Below are positions 20,172 to 31,239 of a DNA stretch of 32,013 bases, piece after piece. Position 1 is the stretch's first letter. Each line of letters opens with the position of its first letter. The notes beneath the pieces were generated by a model. That model was not told the DNA's origin. It saw only the letters and a list, made by a program, of their open reading frames with translations, and made no database searches. The DNA is from Didymodactylos carnosus. Its lineage: Eukaryota > Rotifera > Eurotatoria > Philodinida > Philodinidae. The stretch spans positions 1-32,013 of the forward strand of contig CAJNOQ010001408.1 in assembly GCA_905250885.1 (NCBI GenBank). Direction: 5' to 3'. Position numbers and translations under genes: made by a program.

Positions 20172-23100
20172 TCAATAAATATAATAACGAAACATATAAT
20201 AAATATCATAGACAACAGCAAAGGTAAAATAAAATGGAATAATATATTGTAAATGTAAAAACCATTTTGGTAATTCATATGGAATTGTATAACATCTTTT
20301 AAGCAAAACAAAAATAGATATATAAAGAGAAATGTATCGATATAAATAAAAAGAAGAATTTAAATTTTAAAATAAGATATCTGTCAATTTCTAAACTTTA
20401 ATCTCAAATACCTACCCAAATTTTGGAGATGTCACTTTATATATCATTATACTTAAAAATATACCCATTTCAACATTTCCAAAGAACGATCCAGCTTGTT
20501 CAAGAATTTTTTTAAAACTCTAAATAAATTAAGAAAGATGAATATTTAATGAAATTATACTAAAAAATTCAATAACACATACTTTTGGATTACTAAGAGC
20601 AATGACAAAGACAATCATAAAAATAGCCAATGAAACAAATACTTGAGTCATTCTATAAACATCAGTATAAAATAAAACAAGTAGAAGTCGATAGTTAAAT
20701 TAATTAGTTAGATATAACAACAACACTTTGTCAGAGCTTCCTAATTAGTAACCGAATTGCTAACGAATTTTTGAGAGTTTTCTAAAGATCTCTCGAAAAT
20801 TATAGAAGATCCACTAAATATTTTTTATATTGTATAGATTTAAAACGATTTTTCTAATAACAGAGCATTATGTATGATACACAGTTTTAGTAATCTCTAC
20901 AATTTGTCATTTTGTAAACAATAAAATATGCATATTACCAAATCGAAAATTCTAAAAGCTTTTTCAGTCACACTTGATTACAGATTCATCTTCTCCATAG
21001 TCAATTATTTGATACACGATAACTTTTAGATAGGAATGTTTTAGAAAAACTTTTTGACATCATTTTACTTTTTGTCGAAAGTTTTTGCGCAAGATCATGA
21101 GTTCGTTTATCTAAAATATCCCAATTTAAAAGTTATCGCGAATCAAATAATGGACTATGGAAAAGATGAGTCTGTAATCAAGTGTGATGATATGGATAAT
21201 AATAATGCATATTCTACTCACTTTCTCACAGTGAAATATTGAAATAGATTTCCATATTTTCTTAAATCTGTTTCTGCTTCGATCGTTGGACTCCAATACG
21301 AGTCAACTACGCCTTTAACTACAACAGAAAACAATATTTGATATTGAAGAGAGAATGTACGTTAAAGTATTACTTGTGTGATGCAATGCTGAACCCATTG
21401 TCATATAAGATACGGATATACTTATAACAATAAATAATTGAACAATCAATGATATCCATGAAAAATATTTATAATCATCAAGTATCTAAAATCAGAATAA
21501 AGAATAACGGAAATATATGCATAAAAATTTAACAAAAAAACTTACTGTACTTAATGGCACAGTTGATATTTCACCATTTTCTTCAGCTCTTTGAATAGCA
21601 TTGAAAAATCAAATATATATCAAATTCAAGATGCAAGAACACATACTTCTCTAATGAGGGTGTATAGATACAATGATGTTGTTCTTGTGTTTCATTTATT
21701 AAATTATATTCCCAATTTATTGTCTGATTCAACTCATTCGGTAAACAAACACTATGTTGGGGAACAACAGCCAATACTGACCAACACCTAGAAGAAGAAA
21801 AAATACAAATAAAAACTAATCATAACGACAACATCATGAAACACAATAATAAATTGGCCTCTAACAAAATTTGTTTTTGTCGGCATTGATTGTACACGAG
21901 TGTGCACTTATGCCGAATACATTTTCTACTGAGTGTCGATGCGCACGAGTGCGAAACTTTTAGATTTTGATATTTTGAATATCTTTTCGGCCCACATATT
22001 TTACTTCTCATAAGAGAAGTGCCGAGGCAATGCCGTATGATTATGACATGGTATGCGCACCGGTGCGCATCGCCGATGCCAGTCATTTTTTTTTGCGATG
22101 GCGTATAAAATTATTTTTGTAGGGCGGCTTGCAAAAAATGTTTCTTTTATTACGTATGACCAAATCCAAAAAGCTGACTAGGAAATCCAATCATTTATCT
22201 TTTCAAAATGGTTCAGAGATATGGAATGAATTATCTTTAATTGTTCAAAAATTCAGTGGTTAACTTAATCTCATATGTGGCATTGTACGTACCAAAGAAG
22301 ATTTAAAATGACACACGTTGTTAAACCAAAAAAGCATGCCAGATTGAAACCAATTATCTTAAAAAAGAAAAAAATATGTATCATTCACCTAATAGTTGGC
22401 ATCAAAGATCGACACGGGCTGAAAATTTTTGGCCGACCCGACCCAACAAAGAAAACTTAAAGCACGACTAGACAAATATTAAAAATTTGAGGGCCGGTCC
22501 GGTCCATGGACAAAAAGTGGAAGTCCGAGTCCGGCCTAGCCTTTTTTATTTGTTTACAGTCTCTTGTATCTTTAACGCTAATAGGCTTGGTTGACAAATT
22601 GCTGTAAATGTGCTTCTAACACAACTCTATCTTTTAAATTTTTATTATTTTTTTCCTATCTTTGTATGCACTAGATAATCTGTTTAATCAGCTACATATT
22701 AGAAAAAGAAATATTACACATCTTTGTACTAAACATAATGGTTTTATTGATGTATTTAACTATATGTTCTCGGAAAGAAAGAGAAGTCCTCGGCCCGGCC
22801 CGACAAAGAAAATTTGAGGCCCAAGCAAGCTCGGCTCGGCCCAAACGATCTTAAAAGCTTCCGGGCTTAGTTCGATCCGGCCCAGCCCGTGCCGCCGGTC
22901 TCTGGTTGGTATAATATATGCCTATTTCTCGTACCTCAGATCGTGTTTGTTTCAATTTGGCAAACATTAATGGCATGACATTCATCAGTCCACCTAAAAA
23001 AGTTAACCACATATTTAAGAGCTACCATTGTATGTAATTTTTTTCTTCTCCTTGCCACTACCTAATGCAATTGTACTCATTAGAAATGAATCGCCAATAT

Positions 23101-23712
23101 ACTTATAATTATGCGTAACAGAATTTTGAATTTTTAAACCAACCATTAGTGTGATTACAACTAAATAAATTAAAAATATCAGTTATCTTTGACATTTTCT
23201 TTCACATTCAAAGAGCGTACCAGTTGCTGAAAATAAACTTCCTTTTATAAATGTTAATACTGATATAATGGGTTGAATGAACTGATGAAGAAATACAATA
23301 CACAACGTCCATGTCCAACAAAAAACAGGTATCATTCTCAAATATCTATATTTAAAATAAATGAAATGTTATCAAGAGAATGTATAATTATTATCCAGTT
23401 TTACCTGACATGAAATAATGAGGCATACGCTTGACTTCCTGCTAATGTATAACTGACCAACATACATAATCTGAAATTGAATGTTAAGATAGAATAAATA
23501 ATATTCTGACTAAAAAAGAACTTTTTAATAAATAATACTTACAAACTCAATATAACTGTCAAGGTAAATATTTGTCGACATAAACATGGCAGTAGAAGTT
23601 CTCCCAGTGAGTGAAGATTTGGCAGACATTGTTGAATTGTATGCGGTTTTGTGACTTGAATGAAGAAAAAAATAATTTTTAAATAAAATTCACAATAACC
23701 TATAATATGCAT
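20172..23712 (-). CDS. Multi-pass membrane protein, amino-acid permease (AAAP)-like, 14 exons
   Basis: Exons: 23712-23700, 23654-23543, 23470-23405, 23345-23221, 23160-23062, 22993-22935, 22357-22293, 21787-21647, 21588-21546, 21485-21374, 21318-21222, 20652-20583, 20519-20416, 20295-20172. All junctions are GT..AG and in frame, giving 409 residues. About nine hydrophobic helices are seen, e.g. IFTLTVILSLLCMLVSYTLAG, STIALGGLMNVMPLMFAKLK, IIGFNLACFFGLTTCVILNL, SLIVQLFIVISISVSYMTMG, MTQVFVSLAIFMIVFVIAL. A lumenal/extracellular loop with NQT and NET sequons lies between. The pattern of a charged KxxR after GGxxNxxPxMF and a Trp-rich VPQ helix end recalls amino-acid/auxin permeases; this family call is from pattern memory only. 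The first membrane helix of the family is not evident, so more 5' exons may exist. Introns with repeats (22358-22934, 21788-22292, 20653-21221) are the only ones over 500 nt. Confidence 0.6.
20968..21187. repeat. Foldback element in an intron of the permease-like gene
   Basis: The arms 20968-21049 and 21107-21187 are inverted copies, e.g. cacacttgattacag (20969) against ctgtaatcaagtgtg (21172), with a 57-nt loop. It lies in the 569-nt intron between exons 21318-21222 and 20652-20583. No coding capacity. Confidence 0.8.
21876..22083. repeat. MITE-like element with imperfect inverted ends in an intron
   Basis: The left end (gtcggcattgattgtacacg) and the inverse of the right end (ctggcatcggcgatgcgcac) are related, and both ends contain gtgcgca-type palindromes, including the perfect 16-mer tgcgcaccggtgcgca at 22054-22069. 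It lies in the 505-nt intron 21788-22292. The minus-strand open frame across it is not protein-like. Confidence 0.5.
22395..22911. repeat. GC-rich MITE-like element in an intron
   Basis: The ends are inverted: gttggcatcaaagatcgaca with cgggct on the left, agcccgtgccgccggtctct with ggttgg on the right. The sub-terminal parts carry iterated cggcccggcccg motifs and matching caacaaagaaaactt / cgacaaagaaaattt segments. Removing it would leave an intron of about 60 nt, the usual size in this gene. No ORF and no clear target duplication. Confidence 0.65.
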
Positions 23713-24378
23713 ACGCCAAGCAAATCGAAATTTATTGTAGATCAACGTAGAAACAAACGCAAGCAAATTAGTTTTTGTTGATGTTTACATTTTGTCTACT
23801 AAAAACATCATTACAGTGAAATAGTTGGAATGTACTGTTATTGACCAATACAATGCGAAATCATGCTAGCTTTGTTAACGTCATATTTAGAGTTAGAAAT
23901 TTGTTGTTAAATGAGTATAGAATTAAGATTTTAATAATTCAAAAATGCAACAAAAGTTTTTTTTAACATAGTTGGATAAAGCTCACCGATTCACTTAGAA
24001 AAATGACAATAATTTTTTAAAGCCATTTTTCACTTATTTTTAAAATTAGATAATATTGAGTAAAAATTTTCAACGTTATCAGTTTTTTATTCTGACTCAA
24101 CAACTAGAACTGAATATAAAAGAATAAAGTTGACATAATTAGCGCCTAAAATGAGCAATGCATTAGGCAATCATGAGCTGAACCACTCAATTACTTGTGG
24201 TGCATCTTCCAAACCTGTATCGTTTTTTCAGTTAATTTTTTTCATGTGATTCTAACAAGTATGTATCGATTTTAATTTATATTGACAGTTACTAGAAGAA
24301 TAATTTTTTTAAAAAAAACCAACATAAACAAAAATAATATGAAAAAACATACATAATTCTCGATTGTCACCAATAAAC
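23713..24378. other. 5' flank of the permease-like gene; no other gene seen
   Basis: AT-rich. The exon frame is open for 18 codons upstream of the chosen ATG, without another ATG. No earlier exon was recognised. Confidence 0.5.
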
Positions 24379-24626
24379 CAATGTCATATTTAGAATCAGC
24401 GTCAAAAAACTGAACTGAATAACGTTTCTCACGATTCTAACTGACAGCTTTGAGTTTTCTTAAATTTTTCTATCAGAAAATCGACGAGATTTTCGCTCAA
24501 AAATAAAAATAATCTAGAAATGTAGAGAGAGAAAAGTCGTTCGACACACCCATGTAGAAATAATCTAAAAAATTGGGTCGTTTTTGCATGGGCAGTTATT
24601 TGACGCTGATTCTAAATATGACATTG
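24379..24626. repeat. MITE with perfect 28-bp terminal inverted repeats
   Basis: The left end begins caatgtcatatttagaatca (24379-24406) and is repeated in perfect inverted form at 24599-24626. Partial similarity continues inward (aaaactg against cagttatt). Total length is 248 bp and it is non-coding. No target duplication is evident. The perfect ends suggest recent mobility or selection on the ends. Confidence 0.85.
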
Positions 24627-27128
24627 ATTTTTTTGCAAAAAAACTGACGTTAAGTGATCATGTCAGAAAAAATCATTTTGTTGCGTTTTGTATTACTGTC
24701 ACCTTTAAAGAAAATAATTGCTAACGCCTTATTTCGTAGAAAAAATATGCGTTTTAAAAATCCAGTCACGATGGTATTCAAATGGAAAGACCTAAACTTT
24801 GATGACGAAAATAGAAAAAGTTTTTAAAACCTATTTTGAAACTAGATCTTATGGAGTATCTCCACAAAACTACTCTAGATCTGTTGAAATAGCCTAATTC
24901 AGACTAGATTTTGTGGCTGAGTGACGAATTTTTGAAGTTTGCATGAAAGTAGCCTAAAATAGGTTATTTCATCTACCGTAGTAAATTTAAAGTGGCTTTA
25001 TAAATTTTTTAATAAAAACACCTCGAGACGGCGATAGTGGATAACCGATGTTCCAGTTATTCTTATGGCATGCCATTTCATAGTAGTTCTATAGCCGATG
25101 CGTTGACCTATCTGTTCATACAGATAAATAAATATGTTGTCTGATCTTTTTTTTTTTAAGATTCAGGATGGTTTCACGTAGTTGGTATAGAGAAAATAAT
25201 ATTTTTTTCTAAATTACACTACGTGCATGAATGCATAAATAGATAGTAAAAAAAAAGAAAGCATATAAGCACTACATTTACTACTAATAACAGACCAGTT
25301 AGACATCATATTTTGATCGATAAAACAATATTAACTAAAACCGTACAAAGATACGCACGTTTGTTGATACACAATGATACAACATTCAAAGATAAAAAAT
25401 GCAAAAATATTAATGATACCTTTTGGAGCGACCATATCTCGAAGTTCAACAAACTCGCCATATTCTGGAATAAAGATAAAATAACGGATGTCAAAAATAT
25501 TTGTTATTCAATTACTTTGCAAGATATTACAGCTCAGTTGTGTAAGTCAATGTTAGAAGTTTATTATCAAACTTACCGTATATGTGGCATGAAAAATGAT
25601 ATCTGGACTTCTAGCAATTAGGGAAAAAGTTGGTTCAATTTTAAAGTTGGTTGCGTAAAACGATAGAAGATTTAGAACTTTCTAACAGAAGAAAACTTTC
25701 TGTTTCATTCAATGATTCTTCTTCTGTTTTCTTTTTCTTTCTTGACGCACGTTCCCTCTCCACTTAGACATTTGTTCTCAGCTATTTTTGAACGAAGAGA
25801 TTTAGGAAAATAATTATTTGATAGTTTCATAGTTGTAAATGAAACATACGTTGATTTTTATTCCAAATACTCACATTTAATTATTATCTAATGAATCTCG
25901 AAAGTCAACCAATTTTCTCCAAGAATTCTACAAGTTTTCTCCTCAAGATATAATTGATTCGTCATATGACACTTCATATAGAGTATATGTTATGAGTAGA
26001 GATATAAGATGCCGTACATGAACTAAAATGTGTAATTAATTAATCATAGACTCTGTTATATGCAATAGTTGATCATGACTTTTCTCGCTCGAATCATTCG
26101 CTCGTAATTATTCCTGACCGTAAAGATTTATGATCGTTTAAATTTGAGATTAACAGTTATTCGTAATTCTATATGTAAAACATTAAGTACGATCTTTCAG
26201 TGCCTTGGAGATCGACTTTCTTATCTTACGGAACGCCACTTTGTACCTAGTTCTCTTATGAGTCAGCTGCTTGACAGTCACATGTTAATTAAGAACATTG
26301 TCTTTAACCCATTGAGACTGGTAGACAGATATTTAGGACACATGCTTTGTAAAATTAATACGTCCAGTCAGTCCCCTATTATCATTTACCATTTATCAAA
26401 ACTTATCGACTTTTGCTTCACTCTAAAGTTTGTTGAACATAATGAAAGGATCGCGCATCTCACTATAGCATACTCTATAAAGATATCCAATGCTAATAAA
26501 GTTTAAATGTTTCATTGAGAAAATCCAACTTCCCTTTAAAGTCATAGGTTTGTCCAAATTTTAGCAGAAAAAGCGAAAAAATTTGATTTTTAATGATGCG
26601 TTTCGACAAATATTAGATCAGTTTCAGTCAAGCATTTCCCGAAAAAGCGTGTGATACAGTTGGATCCAGACAGACGCAGGAAAAAAATCCGACGCTACTT
26701 TCTTTTTCATTGTGACAGAGGACTCCTAGTCATGTAAACCAGATAATGGTAAAATACAGTAACTTATATTTCGTTCCATAACATTCGGTCATTTGTGAAA
26801 CTCATACATTAACATACCTACATTGTAATCATCTTATACTAAAAATATCAAAATAACCTTACAGAAAAAATTCAAATATCAATGAAAAAATCTTTATGTT
26901 TCTTCTTTGACATTATTTTAGGAAAATCGGCTAGATAAATTTTCATTTAAATTCTACAATATATTGTGTTTTACTGTGTTCGATTTCAGTTTTACTTGAT
27001 CGACTTTTTCATCTTTTGCAGAACATATTTGAAATCTAGTTTTTTCTCGCATTCTATTGATAGCTGATAAAACTTGATTATTTTTTCTCTATAAAACTTT
27101 ATTTCAAATTCTTATGAAGAATAGAACA
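24627..27128. other. No supportable gene
   Basis: Two plus-strand open frames stand out by length: 25249-25621 (about 124 codons, Lys/Thr/Ile-rich, no ATG near its start) and 26144-26506 (120 codons). Neither shows a recognisable motif, and I cannot tell exons or relics from chance. The rest is AT-rich. Confidence 0.45.
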
Positions 27129-28151
27129 TCACAATTTAATTTCTCTATACGAACTTAATTTCGTTCCAATTTCTTCTCTGTACCGACAATCAGTTTTGGA
27201 TGTTGATTTAAGAATGTACACTTCCTCCTTTTCGCATCGTTTTAATAATGTATGAAAGCACACATTTGTTAGCTTCAATTCTTCATAAAATAAAAATGTT
27301 AAACATTCACATAGAGGTAAAGATGTTAAAAATATTAAAATTAATCGAATAGAAGTAGTTAATGTTAATTGAAATAATTTTACGATTAGAATTGGAATAA
27401 TGACAACAATATTACTAGAAACGAATAGTATCGCTGATTGAAGTCGTTTTAAACTTAAATCAACTAAATGTGAACGTTCTTGTGCTTTATATTTTGTAAA
27501 TACAAGTGATTGAAAAAATACTGATGCTAAACTTTTACGTTTTAGTTCATAAATTTCTTTATATATTATTCTTATCCATGAAAATGTTAAAATATCAATA
27601 AGAACAAATAAAACGAACGAAATAATTGTAGGAATAAATGATGTTTGATTTAGTATTTCAGTTTCATACAATTTTTCAGTATTTTTCTCTGATACTAAAC
27701 ATAATTCAATAATAAATGGATTTTTACCACCAATTGTTAAATGAATTGATAGAAAAAAACTTGAAATAAAATATATAAAACATAATCCAAATATTAAACA
27801 AGAATAATTATAAAGTGAACTTTTTATTTGTACACTTGAATCCCAAAAATGAGCTGATTCACTAATAACAAATAAAATAATATCAAATGATGATATAAGA
27901 AGAAGACAATGTGTTATTAATTCAAATTGGAAACATTTGTTTGAACAAGCAAAATAAACATAGAAAAAAGTTAATAAAGATCGACATATACAAACGAGTA
28001 AATGATGAAATAGATAAAGATTAAAAGCAAATTTTTTCCAATTTTTAATTCGATTATAGAGTCCAATAAATAATTGAATTAATTGAATTAAACATACAAC
28101 TAAACTTGTATACATGAGTATTCGACACCATAATAAAGGTATCAATAACAT
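27129..28151 (-). CDS. Orphan seven-transmembrane (GPCR-like) protein
   Basis: A single uninterrupted frame of 340 residues from a clear ATG. Seven hydrophobic helices lie at about residues 10-32, 42-67, 76-98, 114-140, 171-197, 238-262 and 266-290. The spacing fits a rhodopsin-like layout: short loops, an extended loop before helix 5 containing Cys151 and an NQT sequon, a basic loop between helices 5 and 6 (about 198-237), and a 50-residue basic tail. Cys73 or Cys82 near helix 3 could pair with Cys151. The classical DRY motif after helix 3 is not present (ISESAHFW instead) and no NPxxY is seen in helix 7. So it is either a divergent receptor or another 7TM family. The absence of introns contrasts with the other genes here. 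Confidence 0.65.
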   Translation of the reverse strand: MLLIPLLWCRILMYTSLVVCLIQLIQLFIGLYNRIKNWKKFAFNLYLFHHLLVCICRSLLTFFYVYFACSNKCFQFELITHCLLLISSFDIILFVISESAHFWDSSVQIKSSLYNYSCLIFGLCFIYFISSFFLSIHLTIGGKNPFIIELCLVSEKNTEKLYETEILNQTSFIPTIISFVLFVLIDILTFSWIRIIYKEIYELKRKSLASVFFQSLVFTKYKAQERSHLVDLSLKRLQSAILFVSSNIVVIIPILIVKLFQLTLTTSIRLILIFLTSLPLCECLTFLFYEELKLTNVCFHTLLKRCEKEEVYILKSTSKTDCRYREEIGTKLSSYREIKL

Positions 28152-28630
28152 GACGTATCGTCTTTAAAATAAAGATCAATAAGAAAAATAATAGTTTGGC
28201 TTCATTTTTCTCTCTTTTACAGTAGACTAACAGAACAAAAACAAAATATATACTGGAGCGAACAACTTCAAAAAAAAAACAAAAAAAGAATCATAATTCG
28301 TTATCAAACATCTGTATACTATCTATTAACAACACAGGCGAGAATTTTTATCGAAAACTTATAATCTTTTAGAAAAAAAAATATATCTTGTTTAAAAGAG
28401 AATGCTGAAATAGATGATATTCTTTGTTTTTTTTATAGTTGATTTATGATGATATACTCTATTTCTTTCTATATATGTAATGAGTAAGCAAAATTTCTAT
28501 TATAAAGAGGTAAAAAATACACTAACTAGTTAGCCAATGTCTGAAATGTAAAAGAAAAAAAAAATGTAATCTTTGATTATGTACAAAATAATAAGTGAAT
28601 GTATTTTTAGTTCGTATAGAAGAAAAATGG
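28152..28630. other. Upstream region of the 7TM gene; nothing recognised
   Basis: A- and T-rich DNA that probably contains the promoter of the 7TM gene. No ORF, repeat or motif that I can support. Confidence 0.5.
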
Positions 28631-29186
28631 CTAACGAGGGAAGGTTCCCAAGTGTGACCCTCAGTTTTGAATGAGATACATACCAGTTTGTAGAGCTCAA
28701 CGGGCTGATTACGATGGCGCTTGAAGATCCGTTTTCCGGAAAATCAGTTTTTCAGAAACTCTAAGAAAAAACCAAATCCTTTCTTAATGAAGCATAATTA
28801 TAGTGCGCACATTTCTGATTAAAATGAGATATCTCCCAGCTCTATATGACCTTTCTTTGCAAAGTTATAGAATTTACAAGAAGAGCCTTAAATTAATTTC
28901 TTCTTCTGACAATAAACATTTAAGGCTCTTCTTGTAAATTCTATAACTTTGCAAAGAAAGGTCGTATAGAGCTGGGAGATGTCTCATTTTAATCAGAAAT
29001 GTGCGCACTATAATTATGCTTCATTAAGAAAGGATTTGTGTTTTTTTTAGAGTTTCTGGAAAACGGATCTTCAAGCGCCATGGGAAAAAATGCTTTATGC
29101 CACCGTAATCAGCCCGTTGAGCTCTACAAACTGGTATGTATCTCATTCAAAACTGAGGGTCACACTTGGGGACCTTCCCTCGTTGG
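28631..29186. repeat. Large palindrome (foldback element), arms about 265 bp
   Basis: The left arm 28631-28893 and right arm 28918-29186 are near-identical inverted copies with a 24-nt loop. Examples: atttacaagaagagccttaa (28873) against ttaaggctcttcttgtaaat (28920); cacatttctgattaaaatga against tcattttaatcagaaatgtg. The outer ends are ctaacgagggaag and cttccctcgttgg. One arm-related sequence occurs alone at 9088-9388. There is no ORF for a transposase; open frames within are the palindrome itself. Confidence 0.9.
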
Positions 29187-31239
29187 TCTTAAAAGAGATA
29201 CGTTTTTTGTTTTTTTTTGCAAACTCACACATATCAGTTTTTAATGTCCCCTTTTGATGTTGGTTGATCGTACAAAGCCAATTAAAGACGAATTTGTATC
29301 TCTTTTGAGAAGCTTCGAGAAAAATACGTGCTTTTAAAATCATTTACATTAATAGATACTCTACAAGTTGTCAATGAAGAACTATAAATTGTGTTTCTCG
29401 TATTGACTATCAACTCTATCATGATGAAAAGTTACGTCTTTCCTCACTTCTCTCATCTTGCCTATTCTCTTCTATTCTATTCTATTCTTTACTTTTTCTT
29501 TAAAGTTAGACAAATAAGCCAATAATTTCAGCAATCAAGCATCAAGTTGTGGAAAAAACAGGAGAAAAAGAGAGAGAGGGAGAAAAATATATATTTACTA
29601 ACATTCTAAGTTTTGAATAAAGTTATCTGAAATTAAAAATGAGAAAAATAATGACATCACAAAAATTAATCTTGAAATATTCATTGTAGAAAAACGTTTG
29701 ACTCCTAAATGAGATTGGAAAATTGTTGTTGAAACTAAGAAATAAAAAATCGTTTGTCTATGTTCAAAACATATTGATTGATGATAGTGTCATCATTATT
29801 TTATGATTAACCAATTTGTGTATGGACAGATAGATATTTATACTTCTCTAATATAACAGCTGTATCTCTAGATAACAAACAAGTCAAGGTTTCATCCTGA
29901 CTATAATTAATCAACAGAGAAAAAGAAAAAGAGTTCTGTGAGAGCTCATGTGAACATTGTCCTACATATTAGTATGTTATATTGTAAAAAACAAAAACTT
30001 GTAGCAACAAATCTTTAATAGTATTTCGAAGAAAAGAATGTGTTTTATAAAAACCAATAATATTTGTTGAATTAGAAGAGATTAAGAGTGTATTATATCA
30101 TTACTGAAAAACAAAACTCTTCTGTACCATGTGTCATGACTAGGAGGGCACAGTATGCATCTTTCGTATAGTAGGCGTACATCACAACTTTTTTGCATAT
30201 CAATCTCTTTTCGTTGGTAATTGTCGTTTTCTAATCGTAACAAAATCTTATAGACGAAAAACAGAGACAGAAGTGAATATTTCCCTCTATATTGACGCAT
30301 ATTTAGAATGTTTTGTGTAAAATATTCGTTACAACCAGATATATAAGGAAGATCTTCTCCGAAACACTGTTTTCTACACGGTTGAACCGATGTTAATAAA
30401 ACTATCGCAGAATATAGATTATAAGATTTGTAGGTTATGGGAAAAAGATAAGCTCAAAATATGGAATTGACATCGAGTTATTGGTGTCAAATGCAAGATA
30501 GGGCTGTTATTATAGTACATTTTTCTAAGAGTCGATGATAACTTCAAAGATAATTTGTTTTAAAATTAAAGTAAAGCACTCAAATCTAGAAACTGCCGTG
30601 ATCGTGTCTAGAATTTTCCGTTTTGATGTCTCATAACTAATAATTGAAGCTGCAAGCTTAAAAATCACCGTAAAAAATAGATCTATGTCATTATTTTTCA
30701 CAGAAATGAAAGCGATTTTGAGAAAAATGTAAATGCGACTCTAGCGTCAAAGTTGTTTTCGAAAAAAACATGCGGTGTATCCATCAAATGGTTTAATTTT
30801 GGACTTTTAGGACATTCCTTACAATTTTTCAATGAAATATCGCACAGAGTCGTAATAAATACTATTTTAAAGAGAAGCTCTAGAATTTATGTATTCAAAA
30901 AAGAATTAATGAAGCATAGAGTAAGAATAATAGCAGTTTTTGACAACTCTATTTATCAGGACTTTTAGAAAACTTTGTCAAGATCTATAATAATCAATTG
31001 TAGGGTATAAAGCGACACAGATTCTGAAAGGGAACATGTCAATCTATCTACAAATGGAAAAAATGCGAATTTGATTTTTTTTATCAAAAAATCAGCTTGC
31101 TGAAGGAGAATTGCTCCATAATAGAAATATTTGTTTGATAAAAATTCTGTCTTCCAAAAAAGTCAATTTTTATCACAATATTTGACCCTTGACATTAGAG
31201 CTAAGAGTGATTAAAATATATCATCCGATACAGAGTTCA
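29187..31239. other. Gene-poor stretch, nothing supportable
   Basis: Only short open frames (e.g. 30300-30082 minus, 72 codons; 30753-30968 plus, 71 codons), none with a motif. 29463-29489 is a small (ttcta)n pentanucleotide repeat. The remainder is AT-rich. Confidence 0.5.
29463..29489. repeat. Pentanucleotide microsatellite (ttcta)n
   Basis: About four imperfect copies of ttcta/tattc in tandem. Simple-sequence repeat. Confidence 0.7.

Noticed and set aside
28700..29343. Open frames across the 28631-29186 palindrome
   Set aside because: They are a by-product of the repeat arms; no transposase motif is present.
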